Origin: Lachnospiraceae bacterium
Lineage (GTDB): Bacteria > Bacillota > Clostridia > Lachnospirales > Lachnospiraceae
Direction of reading: 5' to 3'
Assembly (NCBI GenBank): GCA_017446045.1
Contig: JAFSRP010000045.1
Coordinates: forward strand, 27,808-91,807
DNA: 64,000 bases
Numbering within the stretch: position 1 is the first letter of the stretch; the number at the start of each line of letters is the position of its first letter. The translations under genes and the position numbers were made by a program. This document shows, in pieces, positions 16,753 through 25,141 of this stretch. The notes under the pieces were generated by a model. The model was not told the DNA's origin. It did no database searches and saw only the letters and a program-made list of their open reading frames with translations.

Positions 16753-17190
16753 ATGGGAAGACTGCTGGGACTGGATTACGGATCCAAAACGACAGGCGTG
16801 GCCCTGACGGATCCGCTGCAGATGATCGCCTCCCCGCTGGAGACCATCAAACGCGAGAAGGAAGGCAAGCTGCGGCCGACACTGCGCCGTATCACGGAGC
16901 TGGCCGCTGCCAATGAAGTGGAGCGGATCGTACTCGGATACCCGCTGAATATGGATGACAGCAGGGGAGAACGTGCGCAGAAGACAGAAGAGTTCAAGGC
17001 GCTGCTGGAACGGCGGCTGGAGGCAGAAGGACTGGAGATCCCCGTGACGCTGTGGGATGAGCGCCTCAGTACGGTCGATGCGGACGCGGTCCTGGAAGAG
17101 GCGGAGGTCGCCGCTTCCGAGCGAAAACAGTATATCGACAAGATCGCGGCTGCATTCATATTGGAAGACTATATGAAAAACCACAGGTAA
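16753..17190 (+). CDS. ruvX: Holliday junction resolvase-like protein RuvX (YqgF)
   Basis: A small RNase H-fold nuclease of the YqgF/RuvX family, implicated in 16S rRNA 5'-end processing and in Holliday junction resolution. The 145 residues begin MGRLLGLDYGSKTTGVAL with the first catalytic Asp, continue with RIVLGYPLNMD, and end with LWDERLSTVDAD, carrying the later acidic residues. The ATG at 16753 is preferred to the adjacent TTG; TAGGAG lies upstream. It is the yrrK position of the conserved ireB-ruvX-DUF1292 cluster. Confidence 0.93.
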   Translation: MGRLLGLDYGSKTTGVALTDPLQMIASPLETIKREKEGKLRPTLRRITELAAANEVERIVLGYPLNMDDSRGERAQKTEEFKALLERRLEAEGLEIPVTLWDERLSTVDADAVLEEAEVAASERKQYIDKIAAAFILEDYMKNHR

Positions 17191-17193
17191 ACA

Positions 17194-17505
17194 ATGGCGT
17201 CGGCGTTGCTGAAAGATTTTGCAAGAAAGGTCAAAGACATGGAAGACAACAAGATTCTGATCACCTTGGATGACGGGACGGAAGTGGAATATACAGTACT
17301 GGAAACGACTGTACTCGGAGGCTGTAGTTATCTGCTGGTCACGGACGCTCCGGAGGGCGAAGACGGAGAGTGTTTTATCTGGAAAGAAGTATCCGATCCG
17401 GACGACGACGAGGCAGTCTATGAGGATCCGGACGATGATGAGGCGGATGCTGTGATGGCGATCTTTCAGCAGATGCTGGAAGGAGAAATAGATATCGAGA
17501 AATGA
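17194..17505 (+). CDS. DUF1292 family protein
   Basis: A small acidic protein whose core (KILITLDDGTEVEYTVLET ... CFIWKEV) is the DUF1292 fold, equivalent to Bacillus yrzB. The C-terminus is very rich in Asp/Glu (DPDDDEAVYEDPDDDEAD). Two starts are possible: ATG at 17194, 4 bases after ruvX, or ATG at 17239 (MEDNKILITLDDG), which has an AGAAAGG site and gives the family's usual length of about 88. Function is unknown. Its TGA overlaps the ATG of the RNase J gene, so the two are translationally coupled. Confidence 0.85.
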   Translation: MASALLKDFARKVKDMEDNKILITLDDGTEVEYTVLETTVLGGCSYLLVTDAPEGEDGECFIWKEVSDPDDDEAVYEDPDDDEADAVMAIFQQMLEGEIDIEK

Positions 17506-19805
17506 AGAAAAGACAGGAAGAGATCATTAATATTCAGGATTTAAGAAACAATAAAAACGACCGTAAACAGGCCGATAATACGAACAAAAAGACAGCAAAG
17601 GCCGGAAAAGCCGCGAAGGGTGCCAAGGCAGACAAGGCATCCAAAAAGACGAAGAACGGGAAGACTGCCAAGGGCTCGAAGCCGGATAAGACCGCACCGG
17701 GCACGAAGTCCGCGAAGGCAGGCAAGGCAGGCAAGCCGGTCAGTTCCGAAAAAGCCGGAAGCACGGAAAGAAGCGGAAAGCCGATCCTTCCGGAGATCAT
17801 TGCGAAGGCGGAAAAGGTCGTAAGGCCGGAAAAAGCGGGCAAGACAGCCAGGGTGAAGAAAGCGAAGAAGGCTTCTGTCAGTAAGAAGCTTCTGCGCAAA
17901 CAGGAGAACCGCGAAAAGAACCGTCCGTCGCTTTTTACCCTGCAGGAAGCGGAGCGCGCAAAAGAGCGCAAGCTGATCGAACTGAAGCAGGATCTTCAGA
18001 ATCAGGGAAGTCTTCTGCAGGAGGGCTTTGGCGGCTCCGCAGAGAATTCTGCCGCTGTATCTGCCGGCTATATCATGGCGATCAAGGAGGACCGCCGGCA
18101 GCGTGAACTGAGCGAGCTTGCGAAAAAGAGGGCTTCATCCCTTATCCCGGACCATGATAAGAAGATCAAGATCATTTTTCTCGGCGGTCTGGAGCAGATC
18201 GGCATGAACATCACGGCTTTTGAGTCGGATAACAGCATCGTCGTAGTGGACTGCGGCATGGCATTCCCCAATGAGGACATGCTGGGCATCGACCTCGTGA
18301 TCCCGGATATCACTTATCTGAAGGAGCGGGCGACCAAGATCGAGGGCTTCTTTATCACGCACGGCCATGAGGACCATATCGGCGCCCTGCCCTATGTCCT
18401 TAAGGAACTGAACGTACCGGTCTATGCCACCCGGCTGACACGGGCACTGATCGAGAATAAGCTGCGCGAGGCAGAGCTCCTCGACAGCGCCAAGCTTCGT
18501 ACGGTGGAGTTCGGCGATTTTGTAGGCGCCGGAGATTTTACCGTAGAGTTTATCAAGACCAATCATTCCATCCAGGACGCGGCTGCTCTGGCGATCCACT
18601 CCCCGGCAGGCGTTATCCTGCATACAGGCGATTTCAAGGTCGACTATACGCCGGTCTTCGGCGATACCATCGACCTGCAGCGTTTTGCGGAGCTCGGCAA
18701 GAACGGCGTACTGGCGCTGCTCTGTGACTCCACCAATGCCGTCCGGCAGGGCTTTACCATGTCAGAGCGGACCGTGGGCAAGACCTTCGAAGCTATTTTT
18801 GCGGAGCATACAGACAAGCGTATCATCGTCGCGACTTTCGCATCCAATGTAGACCGTGTCCAGCAGGTGATCAACGCCGCGGAGAAACATGACCGCAAGG
18901 TCGTCATCGACGGCCGTTCCATGGTCAATGTCATCGGCACCGCCTCGGAGCTCGGCTATATTAAGCTGAAGGAGGGCACACTGATCGACATTGCCCAGAT
19001 CCGGAATTATCCGCCGGAGAAGACCGTGCTGGTGGTCACCGGCAGTCAGGGCGAGTCCATGGCGGCGCTTTCCCGGATGGCGACCGGTCAGCACCGCAAG
19101 GTATCTTTAAGCGAAAAGGATGTCATTATCATGAGCTCCACCCCGATCCCGGGCAACGAAAAGGCTGTATCCAGGGTCATCAACGAGCTCTCACGCCGGC
19201 ATACGAAGGTCATTTACCAGGATACGCACGTTTCGGGCCATGCCTGCGTGGAGGAGCTGAAGCTGATCTACGCGCTGGTGCATCCGAAGTTTTCGATCCC
19301 GGTGCACGGCGAGTTCCGGCACCGTCTCGCGCAGCGTGAGGTCGCGCTGGCGATCGGCGTACCGAAGCCCAATGTCCTGATGGCAGAGACCGGTGACGTC
19401 GTGGAGATCTCCCCGGAGAGCTGCGAGATCACCGACCACGTCCAGGCAGGACCGATCATGGTGGACGGCCTGGGTGTCGGCGACGTCGGCAATATTGTCC
19501 TCAGAGACCGGCAGAGCCTGTCCCAGAACGGCATTATCATCGTAGTGCTTGCAGTCGAGGCCGGTTCCGGACAGCTGATCGGCGGGCCGGAGATCGTGAC
19601 GCGCGGATTTGTCTATGTCCGGGAGAATGAGGACCTGATCGAAGAGTCCAAAAAGGTGATCCTGGAGTCCGTGAACCGCTGTATGACAACGCACAGCGGG
19701 GACTGGGCGCATATGAAAAATGTGGTAAGGGATGACCTTGATAAGTTTATCTGGCACAGGATGAAGCGCACACCGATGATCCTGCCCATTATTTCCGAGG
19801 TGTAA
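17502..19805 (+). CDS. rnj: Ribonuclease J with long basic N-terminal extension
   Basis: A metallo-beta-lactamase/beta-CASP ribonuclease that combines endonuclease and 5'-3' exonuclease activity in mRNA decay and rRNA maturation. The catalytic region begins near residue 222 (KIKIIFLGGLEQIGMN) and shows the metal-binding THGHEDHIGALPY near residue 285, HTGDFKVDY, and the beta-CASP motifs including TGSQGE and VHGEFRH. The full 767 residues exceed the usual 550-560 because of about 215 extra N-terminal residues, the first 130 almost wholly Lys/Ala/Gly/Ser with repeated KAGKA, KTAK and SEKAG elements, followed by a charged helical segment. The extension looks disordered and basic, suited to RNA or ribosome contact, which is inference. 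It starts inside the DUF1292 stop codon (ATGA). Confidence 0.95.
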   Translation: MKKRQEEIINIQDLRNNKNDRKQADNTNKKTAKAGKAAKGAKADKASKKTKNGKTAKGSKPDKTAPGTKSAKAGKAGKPVSSEKAGSTERSGKPILPEIIAKAEKVVRPEKAGKTARVKKAKKASVSKKLLRKQENREKNRPSLFTLQEAERAKERKLIELKQDLQNQGSLLQEGFGGSAENSAAVSAGYIMAIKEDRRQRELSELAKKRASSLIPDHDKKIKIIFLGGLEQIGMNITAFESDNSIVVVDCGMAFPNEDMLGIDLVIPDITYLKERATKIEGFFITHGHEDHIGALPYVLKELNVPVYATRLTRALIENKLREAELLDSAKLRTVEFGDFVGAGDFTVEFIKTNHSIQDAAALAIHSPAGVILHTGDFKVDYTPVFGDTIDLQRFAELGKNGVLALLCDSTNAVRQGFTMSERTVGKTFEAIFAEHTDKRIIVATFASNVDRVQQVINAAEKHDRKVVIDGRSMVNVIGTASELGYIKLKEGTLIDIAQIRNYPPEKTVLVVTGSQGESMAALSRMATGQHRKVSLSEKDVIIMSSTPIPGNEKAVSRVINELSRRHTKVIYQDTHVSGHACVEELKLIYALVHPKFSIPVHGEFRHRLAQREVALAIGVPKPNVLMAETGDVVEISPESCEITDHVQAGPIMVDGLGVGDVGNIVLRDRQSLSQNGIIIVVLAVEAGSGQLIGGPEIVTRGFVYVRENEDLIEESKKVILESVNRCMTTHSGDWAHMKNVVRDDLDKFIWHRMKRTPMILPIISEV

Positions 19806-19874
19806 GACCCGGATCTTTTCCGGATCATGCCGCCGGACACTTTTGCCGGCAGAACGCATCCATGGAGGAGAAGT

Positions 19875-20333
19875 ATGACGGAACATGAGTCCGGCATCAG
19901 AAGAATATCGGAGTTTTTGAGCGGCGTGGCCGGCAGGGTGATCCTTATCGCCCTGATGACCCTGGTGGTCTTTGTGGCTGTACGCTTTTCCTTCAATTTC
20001 GGACATTCGGTCTTTTACCAGACACCGGCGGAGGCGCCGCCCGGCACGGACGTGGAAGTGACTATCGAGAAGGGCGCCTCGATCGATGAACTCGCAGAGC
20101 AGCTCTACGACGACGGGATCATTACCAATGATCTGGCGTTCCGTATCCAGGGACGCCTTTACAAGGTGAACTTTTACCCCGGTACCTATACACTCAACAC
20201 TTCCATGACCGTAAAGGAGATCCTTGAGGCAATCGATATGACGGAGGCCGAGTACGAGGAGAGCAAGGCGGCGGCGCAGGCGGCTGACGAAGGTTCAGAC
20301 GGAGAGATCGGCGGAGGTTCCGAAGGTGAGTAA
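19875..20333 (+). CDS. Short membrane-anchored YceG/MltG-like protein (yrrL position)
   Basis: A 152-residue protein with a GGAGGAG site before its ATG. One membrane helix at about residues 18-42 is followed by an extracytoplasmic region whose EVTIEKGASIDELAEQLYDDG and YPGTYTLNTSMTVKEILEAI resemble the LysM-like N-terminal domain of MltG/YceG endolytic transglycosylases. The catalytic YceG domain, with its conserved Glu, is absent: the protein ends in an acidic, Gly/Ser-rich tail. The position between DUF1292/RNase J and trmR is exactly where Bacillus has yrrL (mltG). It may be a peptidoglycan-binding regulator or a reduced MltG. It overlaps trmR by 8 bases. Confidence 0.75.
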   Translation: MTEHESGIRRISEFLSGVAGRVILIALMTLVVFVAVRFSFNFGHSVFYQTPAEAPPGTDVEVTIEKGASIDELAEQLYDDGIITNDLAFRIQGRLYKVNFYPGTYTLNTSMTVKEILEAIDMTEAEYEESKAAAQAADEGSDGEIGGGSEGE

Positions 20334-21060
20334 CTGTGCGGAAAATGCTGACGCCGGGCATGGAGACGGCATTCCTCAGGTGACCCGCAGCGGCAGGATG
20401 GCAGCATATCTGCAGTCTCTCGAGCCTTTTGCGGACGAGATGCTGAACCGGCTCCGCGACGAGGCTGAACAAAACGGTGTGCCCATCATCCGTCCCGAGA
20501 CGGAAAGTTTCCTGCGGACCATGATAAGGATCACACAGCCTGCCCGGATCCTGGAGATCGGGACAGCCGTCGGCTACAGCAGCATCGTGATGGCGAAGGC
20601 GGGCAATGCGCGGATCGATACGATCGAGAATTATGAGAAACGCATTCCCGCAGCGCGTGTCAATTTTAAGGCAGCGGGCCTTGAAGACCGCATCAAACTG
20701 TTTGAAGGGGATGCCGGGAAGGTTCTGAAGGAACTGCTTCGAGGCGGGCTGCCAAAAGACGCAGGTGCGGTATCCGGGCCGCGGGCTGTCTATGACTTTG
20801 TTTTTCTGGACGCCGCAAAGGGCCAGTACCTTACCTGGCTGCCGGATATCCTGCAGCTGATGCGGCCGGGCGCTGTGCTGGTCGCGGATAATGTGCTGCA
20901 GGATGAGACTGTGGCGGAATCCCGTTTTGCGATCCCCCGGCGGGAGCGTACTACCCATGCCCGTATGCGGGAATTCCTTTATGAGATCAAGCACCATCCC
21001 CGGCTGGATAGCTGCGTTCTCCCGGTGGGAGACGGGGTGAGCTTAAGTATATTGCTATGA
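20326..21060 (+). CDS. trmR: O-methyltransferase, TrmR-like (tRNA 5-hydroxyuridine methyltransferase)
   Basis: A class I SAM methyltransferase of the O-methyltransferase 3 family. The 244 residues include the SAM-binding motif ARILEIGTAVGYSSIVMA near residue 76, an acidic residue in IDTIENYEKR, and VYDFVFLDAAKGQYL near residue 160 with the metal/substrate Asp, then LVADNVL. In Bacillus the homolog yrrM (TrmR) methylates 5-hydroxyuridine at position 34 of tRNA, and the next gene is a TrhP homolog that makes that hydroxyl group; the same pair here supports the assignment. Translation starts at a GTG inside the end of the previous gene. A low-complexity insertion (residues about 145-157) precedes the fourth strand. 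Confidence 0.85.
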   Translation: MSNCAENADAGHGDGIPQVTRSGRMAAYLQSLEPFADEMLNRLRDEAEQNGVPIIRPETESFLRTMIRITQPARILEIGTAVGYSSIVMAKAGNARIDTIENYEKRIPAARVNFKAAGLEDRIKLFEGDAGKVLKELLRGGLPKDAGAVSGPRAVYDFVFLDAAKGQYLTWLPDILQLMRPGAVLVADNVLQDETVAESRFAIPRRERTTHARMREFLYEIKHHPRLDSCVLPVGDGVSLSILL

Positions 21061-22283
21061 AAAGACCCGAACTACTGCTCCCTGCAGGCAATCTTGATAC
21101 CCTGAAGACCGCGGTCGTGTACGGCGCGGATGCGGTCTATATCGGCGGCGAGGCTTTCTCGCTGCGGGCGAAGGCTGACAATTTTGACAGGGATTCTATG
21201 ACGGAAGCGATCGCTTTTGCGCATGAACACGGCGTTAAAGTGTACGTGACCGTCAATATTTTTGCCCATAATTATGACCTGGAGGGAGCTGAGCGCTACC
21301 TGCGGGAACTGAAGGAGATCCGTCCTGACGCGCTGATCGTATCAGATCCGGGTCTTTTTATGATGGCACGGCGTATTGCTCCGGAAATCGACCTCCATAT
21401 CTCCACCCAGATGAACAGCACCAACTATGAGACCTACCTTTTCTGGCATGATCTGGGGGCGAAACGTGTGGTCAATGCCCGCGAACTTTCACTGGAAGAG
21501 CTGAAGGAAACCCGCGCGAAGATCCCGGCGGATATGGAAATGGAGTCATTCGTGCATGGCGCGATGTGTATCTCCTATTCCGGCCGCTGTCTTCTGTCCG
21601 CGTATATGACAGGCCGTTCGGCCAATCGCGGCGCCTGTACGCATCCGTGCCGCTGGAACTACGCGGTGGTGGAGGAGAACCGCCCCGGCGAGGTGTTTCC
21701 GGTCGAGGAAGATGAACGCGGCACCTATATTTTCAATTCCAAAGACCTGTGCATGATCGCCCACATCCCGGAGCTTCTGGAAGCGGGGATCGACAGCTGG
21801 AAGATCGAGGGACGGATGAAGACACAGCTTTATGTGGCGGCCGCCGCGCGGGCATACCGCAAAGCGATCGATGATTATTTCGAGGATCCGGCCCTGTACC
21901 GCGCGCACCTTCCGATGTACCTGGAGGAGATCTGCAAATGCACCTATCGGGAGTACACAACGGGCTTTTATTTCGGAAAGCCGGATGAGACCGCGCAGAT
22001 CTATGACAGCAATACCTATGTGAAGAACTACACCTTTCTCGGCTCGGTAGCGGAGGTCCTGCCGGATGGGAGCTTCCGGATCGAACAGAAAAACAAGTTC
22101 CGTACCGGGGATGAGATCGAGATCCTGAAGCCGGACTGCACGACGGTATATACGAAGGTCCTCAGGATCCGGGACGCGGAAACGATGGAAGAACAGGAGA
22201 GCTGTCCGCATTCAAAGCAGCAGCTCCTGATCACGGCGGATAAAGTGCCTGAAGTGTATGACATTCTGGCATGCAGGGCCTGA
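21057..22283 (+). CDS. trhP: U32 peptidase-family protein, TrhP-like tRNA hydroxylation protein
   Basis: A 408-residue member of the U32 'peptidase' family, start overlapping the trmR stop (ATGA). It contains the family signature around ESFVHGAMCISYSGRC and then GACTHPCRW, giving four cysteines spaced as expected for an iron-sulfur cluster, plus KDLCMIAHIPEL and WKIEGRMK. TrhP (YegQ/YrrO) uses a prephenate-dependent route to hydroxylate U34 of tRNA; direct coupling to trmR supports that role over proteolysis. Bacillus has two adjacent copies (yrrN, yrrO); only one is present here. The C-terminal beta-barrel region (EVLPDGSFRIEQKNKF) is present. Confidence 0.88.
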   Translation: MKRPELLLPAGNLDTLKTAVVYGADAVYIGGEAFSLRAKADNFDRDSMTEAIAFAHEHGVKVYVTVNIFAHNYDLEGAERYLRELKEIRPDALIVSDPGLFMMARRIAPEIDLHISTQMNSTNYETYLFWHDLGAKRVVNARELSLEELKETRAKIPADMEMESFVHGAMCISYSGRCLLSAYMTGRSANRGACTHPCRWNYAVVEENRPGEVFPVEEDERGTYIFNSKDLCMIAHIPELLEAGIDSWKIEGRMKTQLYVAAAARAYRKAIDDYFEDPALYRAHLPMYLEEICKCTYREYTTGFYFGKPDETAQIYDSNTYVKNYTFLGSVAEVLPDGSFRIEQKNKFRTGDEIEILKPDCTTVYTKVLRIRDAETMEEQESCPHSKQQLLITADKVPEVYDILACRA

Positions 22284-22304
22284 CAGCCCCCAAATGATCG
22301 ATCG

Positions 22305-23147
22305 ATGAAGAGAGCACTGGTTACAACCTTTTTCCTGCTGGCCGGCCTTTGTATCGCGTATTTTCTCGTGATACTCGGTTACGGCGGGATCGGCACGTCT
22401 TTTTGCGGCATCTGGCCGTTCTTTGCGCTGCTTTTTATCATAATGGGCATCTTTACCGGACGCAGCGAGCTGCACAGGGACGGGCTGCCCCGTTTTTTAC
22501 CGACCTTTGTTTTTACTACTTTTGGCATGGGCGTGGCAGTCTTTGCGCTGATCATGGGATCAGTTATGGCAGAGTCCCACAAAACAGTGGACACGGTGCC
22601 CGACTACTGTATCGTCATGGGCGCCAGAGTGTATCCCAACGGCATTTCGCGGACGCTGATGTACCGGCTGGATAAGGCCTGCGAGGCGTTTGAAGAGAAC
22701 CGGGAGACCAAACTGGTCGTGGCCGGAGGACAGGAAAGGGGCGATGCGGTCCCGGAAGCACTGGCCATGTACAACTATCTGATCCTGAAAGGCGTTCCCG
22801 GAGAACGGATCATACTACAGCCTCACGGTACATCGACCGCGGAGATCATTACCAGGGCGCTGCGCCTGATCGATACAGATATAAGGTTCCTTAAGACGCC
22901 GAAGGGACCCGGCGATAAAGTATGGGCAGAGGATTATATCCCCTCTGTCGGTATCATCACTAGCGACTATCACCTGCTCCGGGCCTGCAGGATAGCCCAT
23001 AAACAGGGCGTGGAGGATCCGGTACCGATCAGTGCGGAGTCGGACAGCATTCTGTATCCGCACCAGTGTGTGAGGGAGAGCCTGGCATTTGTGAAGGACC
23101 TGCTGATGGGGAATTTCTCCATCGACCGGGATCCGGAACGGCGCTGA
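22305..23147 (+). CDS. YdcF family membrane protein (DUF218)
   Basis: A 280-residue protein with three predicted membrane helices in the first 95 residues and a C-terminal DUF218/YdcF domain. Domain landmarks are DYCIVMGARVYPNG, VVAGGQERGDAVPEA near residue 145, and IITSDYHLLRACRIA near residue 225. Family members include E. coli YdcF and SanA/ElyC, linked to envelope functions and envelope-stress tolerance, though the chemistry is not settled. The Shine-Dalgarno match before ATG 22305 is poor. It lies 21 bases after trhP and could be co-transcribed. Confidence 0.85.
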   Translation: MKRALVTTFFLLAGLCIAYFLVILGYGGIGTSFCGIWPFFALLFIIMGIFTGRSELHRDGLPRFLPTFVFTTFGMGVAVFALIMGSVMAESHKTVDTVPDYCIVMGARVYPNGISRTLMYRLDKACEAFEENRETKLVVAGGQERGDAVPEALAMYNYLILKGVPGERIILQPHGTSTAEIITRALRLIDTDIRFLKTPKGPGDKVWAEDYIPSVGIITSDYHLLRACRIAHKQGVEDPVPISAESDSILYPHQCVRESLAFVKDLLMGNFSIDRDPERR

Positions 23148-23237
23148 AGCGCGGCAGGCGGATGTGTATTCCGGACAGAAAACAGTCCGGGGTGTAACAG
23201 AGATCTATTTCGGCAAATGATGCAAAGGAGGCAGCAT

Positions 23238-25079
23238 ATGCGGAGAACAGGCAGATGTTTTTCAATGATTCCGGCAGTCTTTTTGACAGCGGTGCTGACA
23301 GCCGGCTGCTCTGTGAATCTGAGTCTGACCGTGGAAACGGCACCGGCAGAGACGATGGAAACTTCGGCTGTGCAGGAGGAAACGACTGCTGCGGAAATTA
23401 CTGCCGCAGAGACTTCAGCGGAGATTTCAGCGGAGACGTCATCGGATGCGGAGAGCGCAGCTGAAGTGCCCGCAGCGGATGCAGCACAGCCTGCGGAAAA
23501 GAACGGAGAGATCTACATCCTCTTCACCAGTGACGTGCACTGCGGGATCTCCGAGGGCTTCGGATACGATGGCTTGCAGCAGGTAAGGGATACTTTGGAG
23601 CAACAGGGATATACCACGATCCTGGCGGACAACGGCGACGCCCTCCAGGGGGGCACGATCGGCACCCTGACCAAAGGCGACGCCGTGATGGACCTTATGA
23701 ATGATCTGCACTATGACCTGGCGGTCCCGGGCAACCATGAGTTCGACTACGGCGCGGACCGGTTCATCGAACTGACAAAGAAGGCGGAATTTCCGTATAT
23801 CTGCTGTAATCTTACCAAAGAGGGCAAGCTGGTTTTTGCGCCCTATATCGTTCTGGAAGCTGCGGGCAGAAAGATCGGTTTTGTCGGTGTGACGACGCCC
23901 ACTACGATCACGTCCTCGACCCCGAAGTATTTCCAGGACGATAAAGGTGAGTATATTTACGGGTTTATGCAGGATGATACCGGCGAGGCTGTGTACAAAG
24001 CCGTGCAGGACGCCGTGGATGCCGCCCGGGCGGAAGGTGCGGATTTGGTCTATCTGATGGGCCATCTCGGCTTCTTTGACGCATCTTCGCCCTGGACCTA
24101 TGCGGATGTGATCAGCCATACACGCGGATATGATGTGATGATCGACGGTCACAGCCATGATACGGACCAGATCACCATGAAGAACCTGGACGGGGACCCG
24201 ATCCTCAGGTGCGCGCTTGGTACGAAAATGAACTGCATCGGTTACAGCCACATCGATGCCGATGGAAAAATTACGTCGACAGGAATCTGGAGCTGGCCTA
24301 ACGAAAAGGAAGCGCCGGAGCTTTTCGGGATCCGTAATAAGCTTACGGAGGATATCGCGGCGGAACAGGAAGCATTGGCGCCGGTCATGAATCAGGTCGT
24401 GGCAGGGACAAAAGTTCCGCTGACGATCTATGATCCCGTAGAGAAGGACAGCAGCGGCAATTCGATCCGCATGGTACGTCGCGCGGAAACGAATCTCGGC
24501 GATCTGATCACGGATGCGTTCCGGCTCCATACAGGCGCCGATATTGCCTTGCTGGGAGGCGGCGGTATCCGGACTGATATTAAAGAAGGGGATATAACGT
24601 ACGGCAATCTCATCGATGTACAGCCATTCGGCAATGAGATCTGTATGATCCGGGCGAACGGGCAGCAGATCCTGGACGCGCTCGAATGGGGCGCAAAGGA
24701 GATCCCGGGAGAGTTCGGAGGTTTCCTGCATGTCTCCGGACTCAGTTATGAGATCGACGTGTCCGTGCCCAGCGGGTGTATTGCGGATGACAACAACATG
24801 ATGACCGGCATCGAAGGGGAGCGCCGCGTGCGCAATGTCCTGATCGGCGGGGAGCCGCTGGATCCCGCAGGAAGCTATACGGTAGCCGGTATCGACTATC
24901 TGCTGAAGAACCACGGAGACGGACAGACTGCTTTTGACGGCGCTGAACTCGTGAATGATATGATCATGCTGGATAACCAGATGCTGATCGACTATATCAC
25001 TGAGGATCTCGGGGGAACCGTCGGCGAGGAATATGCGGACCCGTACGGACAGGGACGGATCGTGATCACCGGGGAGTGA
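23238..25079 (+). CDS. Surface lipoprotein 5'-nucleotidase / metallophosphatase (UshA-like)
   Basis: A secreted enzyme expected to hydrolyse nucleotides or UDP-sugars outside the cell. The start ATG at 23238 has a strong AAAGGAGG site. A signal peptide ends in a lipobox (LTAGC, Cys near residue 24), so the protein is a lipoprotein. A Thr/Ala/Glu-rich tether (25-90) precedes the calcineurin-like phosphoesterase domain, with ILFTSDVHC, DNGDALQGG, GNHEFDYG and DGHSHDTDQ as metal ligands. The C-terminal 5'-nucleotidase domain follows, with ETNLGDLITDAF, GGGIRTDI and PFGNEI. There is no LPXTG sortase motif. At 613 residues its length fits the family. Confidence 0.92.
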   Translation: MRRTGRCFSMIPAVFLTAVLTAGCSVNLSLTVETAPAETMETSAVQEETTAAEITAAETSAEISAETSSDAESAAEVPAADAAQPAEKNGEIYILFTSDVHCGISEGFGYDGLQQVRDTLEQQGYTTILADNGDALQGGTIGTLTKGDAVMDLMNDLHYDLAVPGNHEFDYGADRFIELTKKAEFPYICCNLTKEGKLVFAPYIVLEAAGRKIGFVGVTTPTTITSSTPKYFQDDKGEYIYGFMQDDTGEAVYKAVQDAVDAARAEGADLVYLMGHLGFFDASSPWTYADVISHTRGYDVMIDGHSHDTDQITMKNLDGDPILRCALGTKMNCIGYSHIDADGKITSTGIWSWPNEKEAPELFGIRNKLTEDIAAEQEALAPVMNQVVAGTKVPLTIYDPVEKDSSGNSIRMVRRAETNLGDLITDAFRLHTGADIALLGGGGIRTDIKEGDITYGNLIDVQPFGNEICMIRANGQQILDALEWGAKEIPGEFGGFLHVSGLSYEIDVSVPSGCIADDNNMMTGIEGERRVRNVLIGGEPLDPAGSYTVAGIDYLLKNHGDGQTAFDGAELVNDMIMLDNQMLIDYITEDLGGTVGEEYADPYGQGRIVITGE

Positions 25080-25141
25080 GCGCGGCAGGGCAGCATTTTC
25101 AGAAGGAACACGACCAAATACAGTTTTAACGAGGATCATAC

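Noticed and set aside
19806-19874. Repeated CCGGATC and TGCCG/CGGCA elements after the RNase J gene as a terminator
   Set aside because: The matches are short, partly direct rather than inverted repeats, and lack a T-run.
23171-23191. CCGGAC/GTCCGG hairpin after the YdcF gene as a terminator
   Set aside because: The stem is only 6 bp and there is no T-run; too weak to call.
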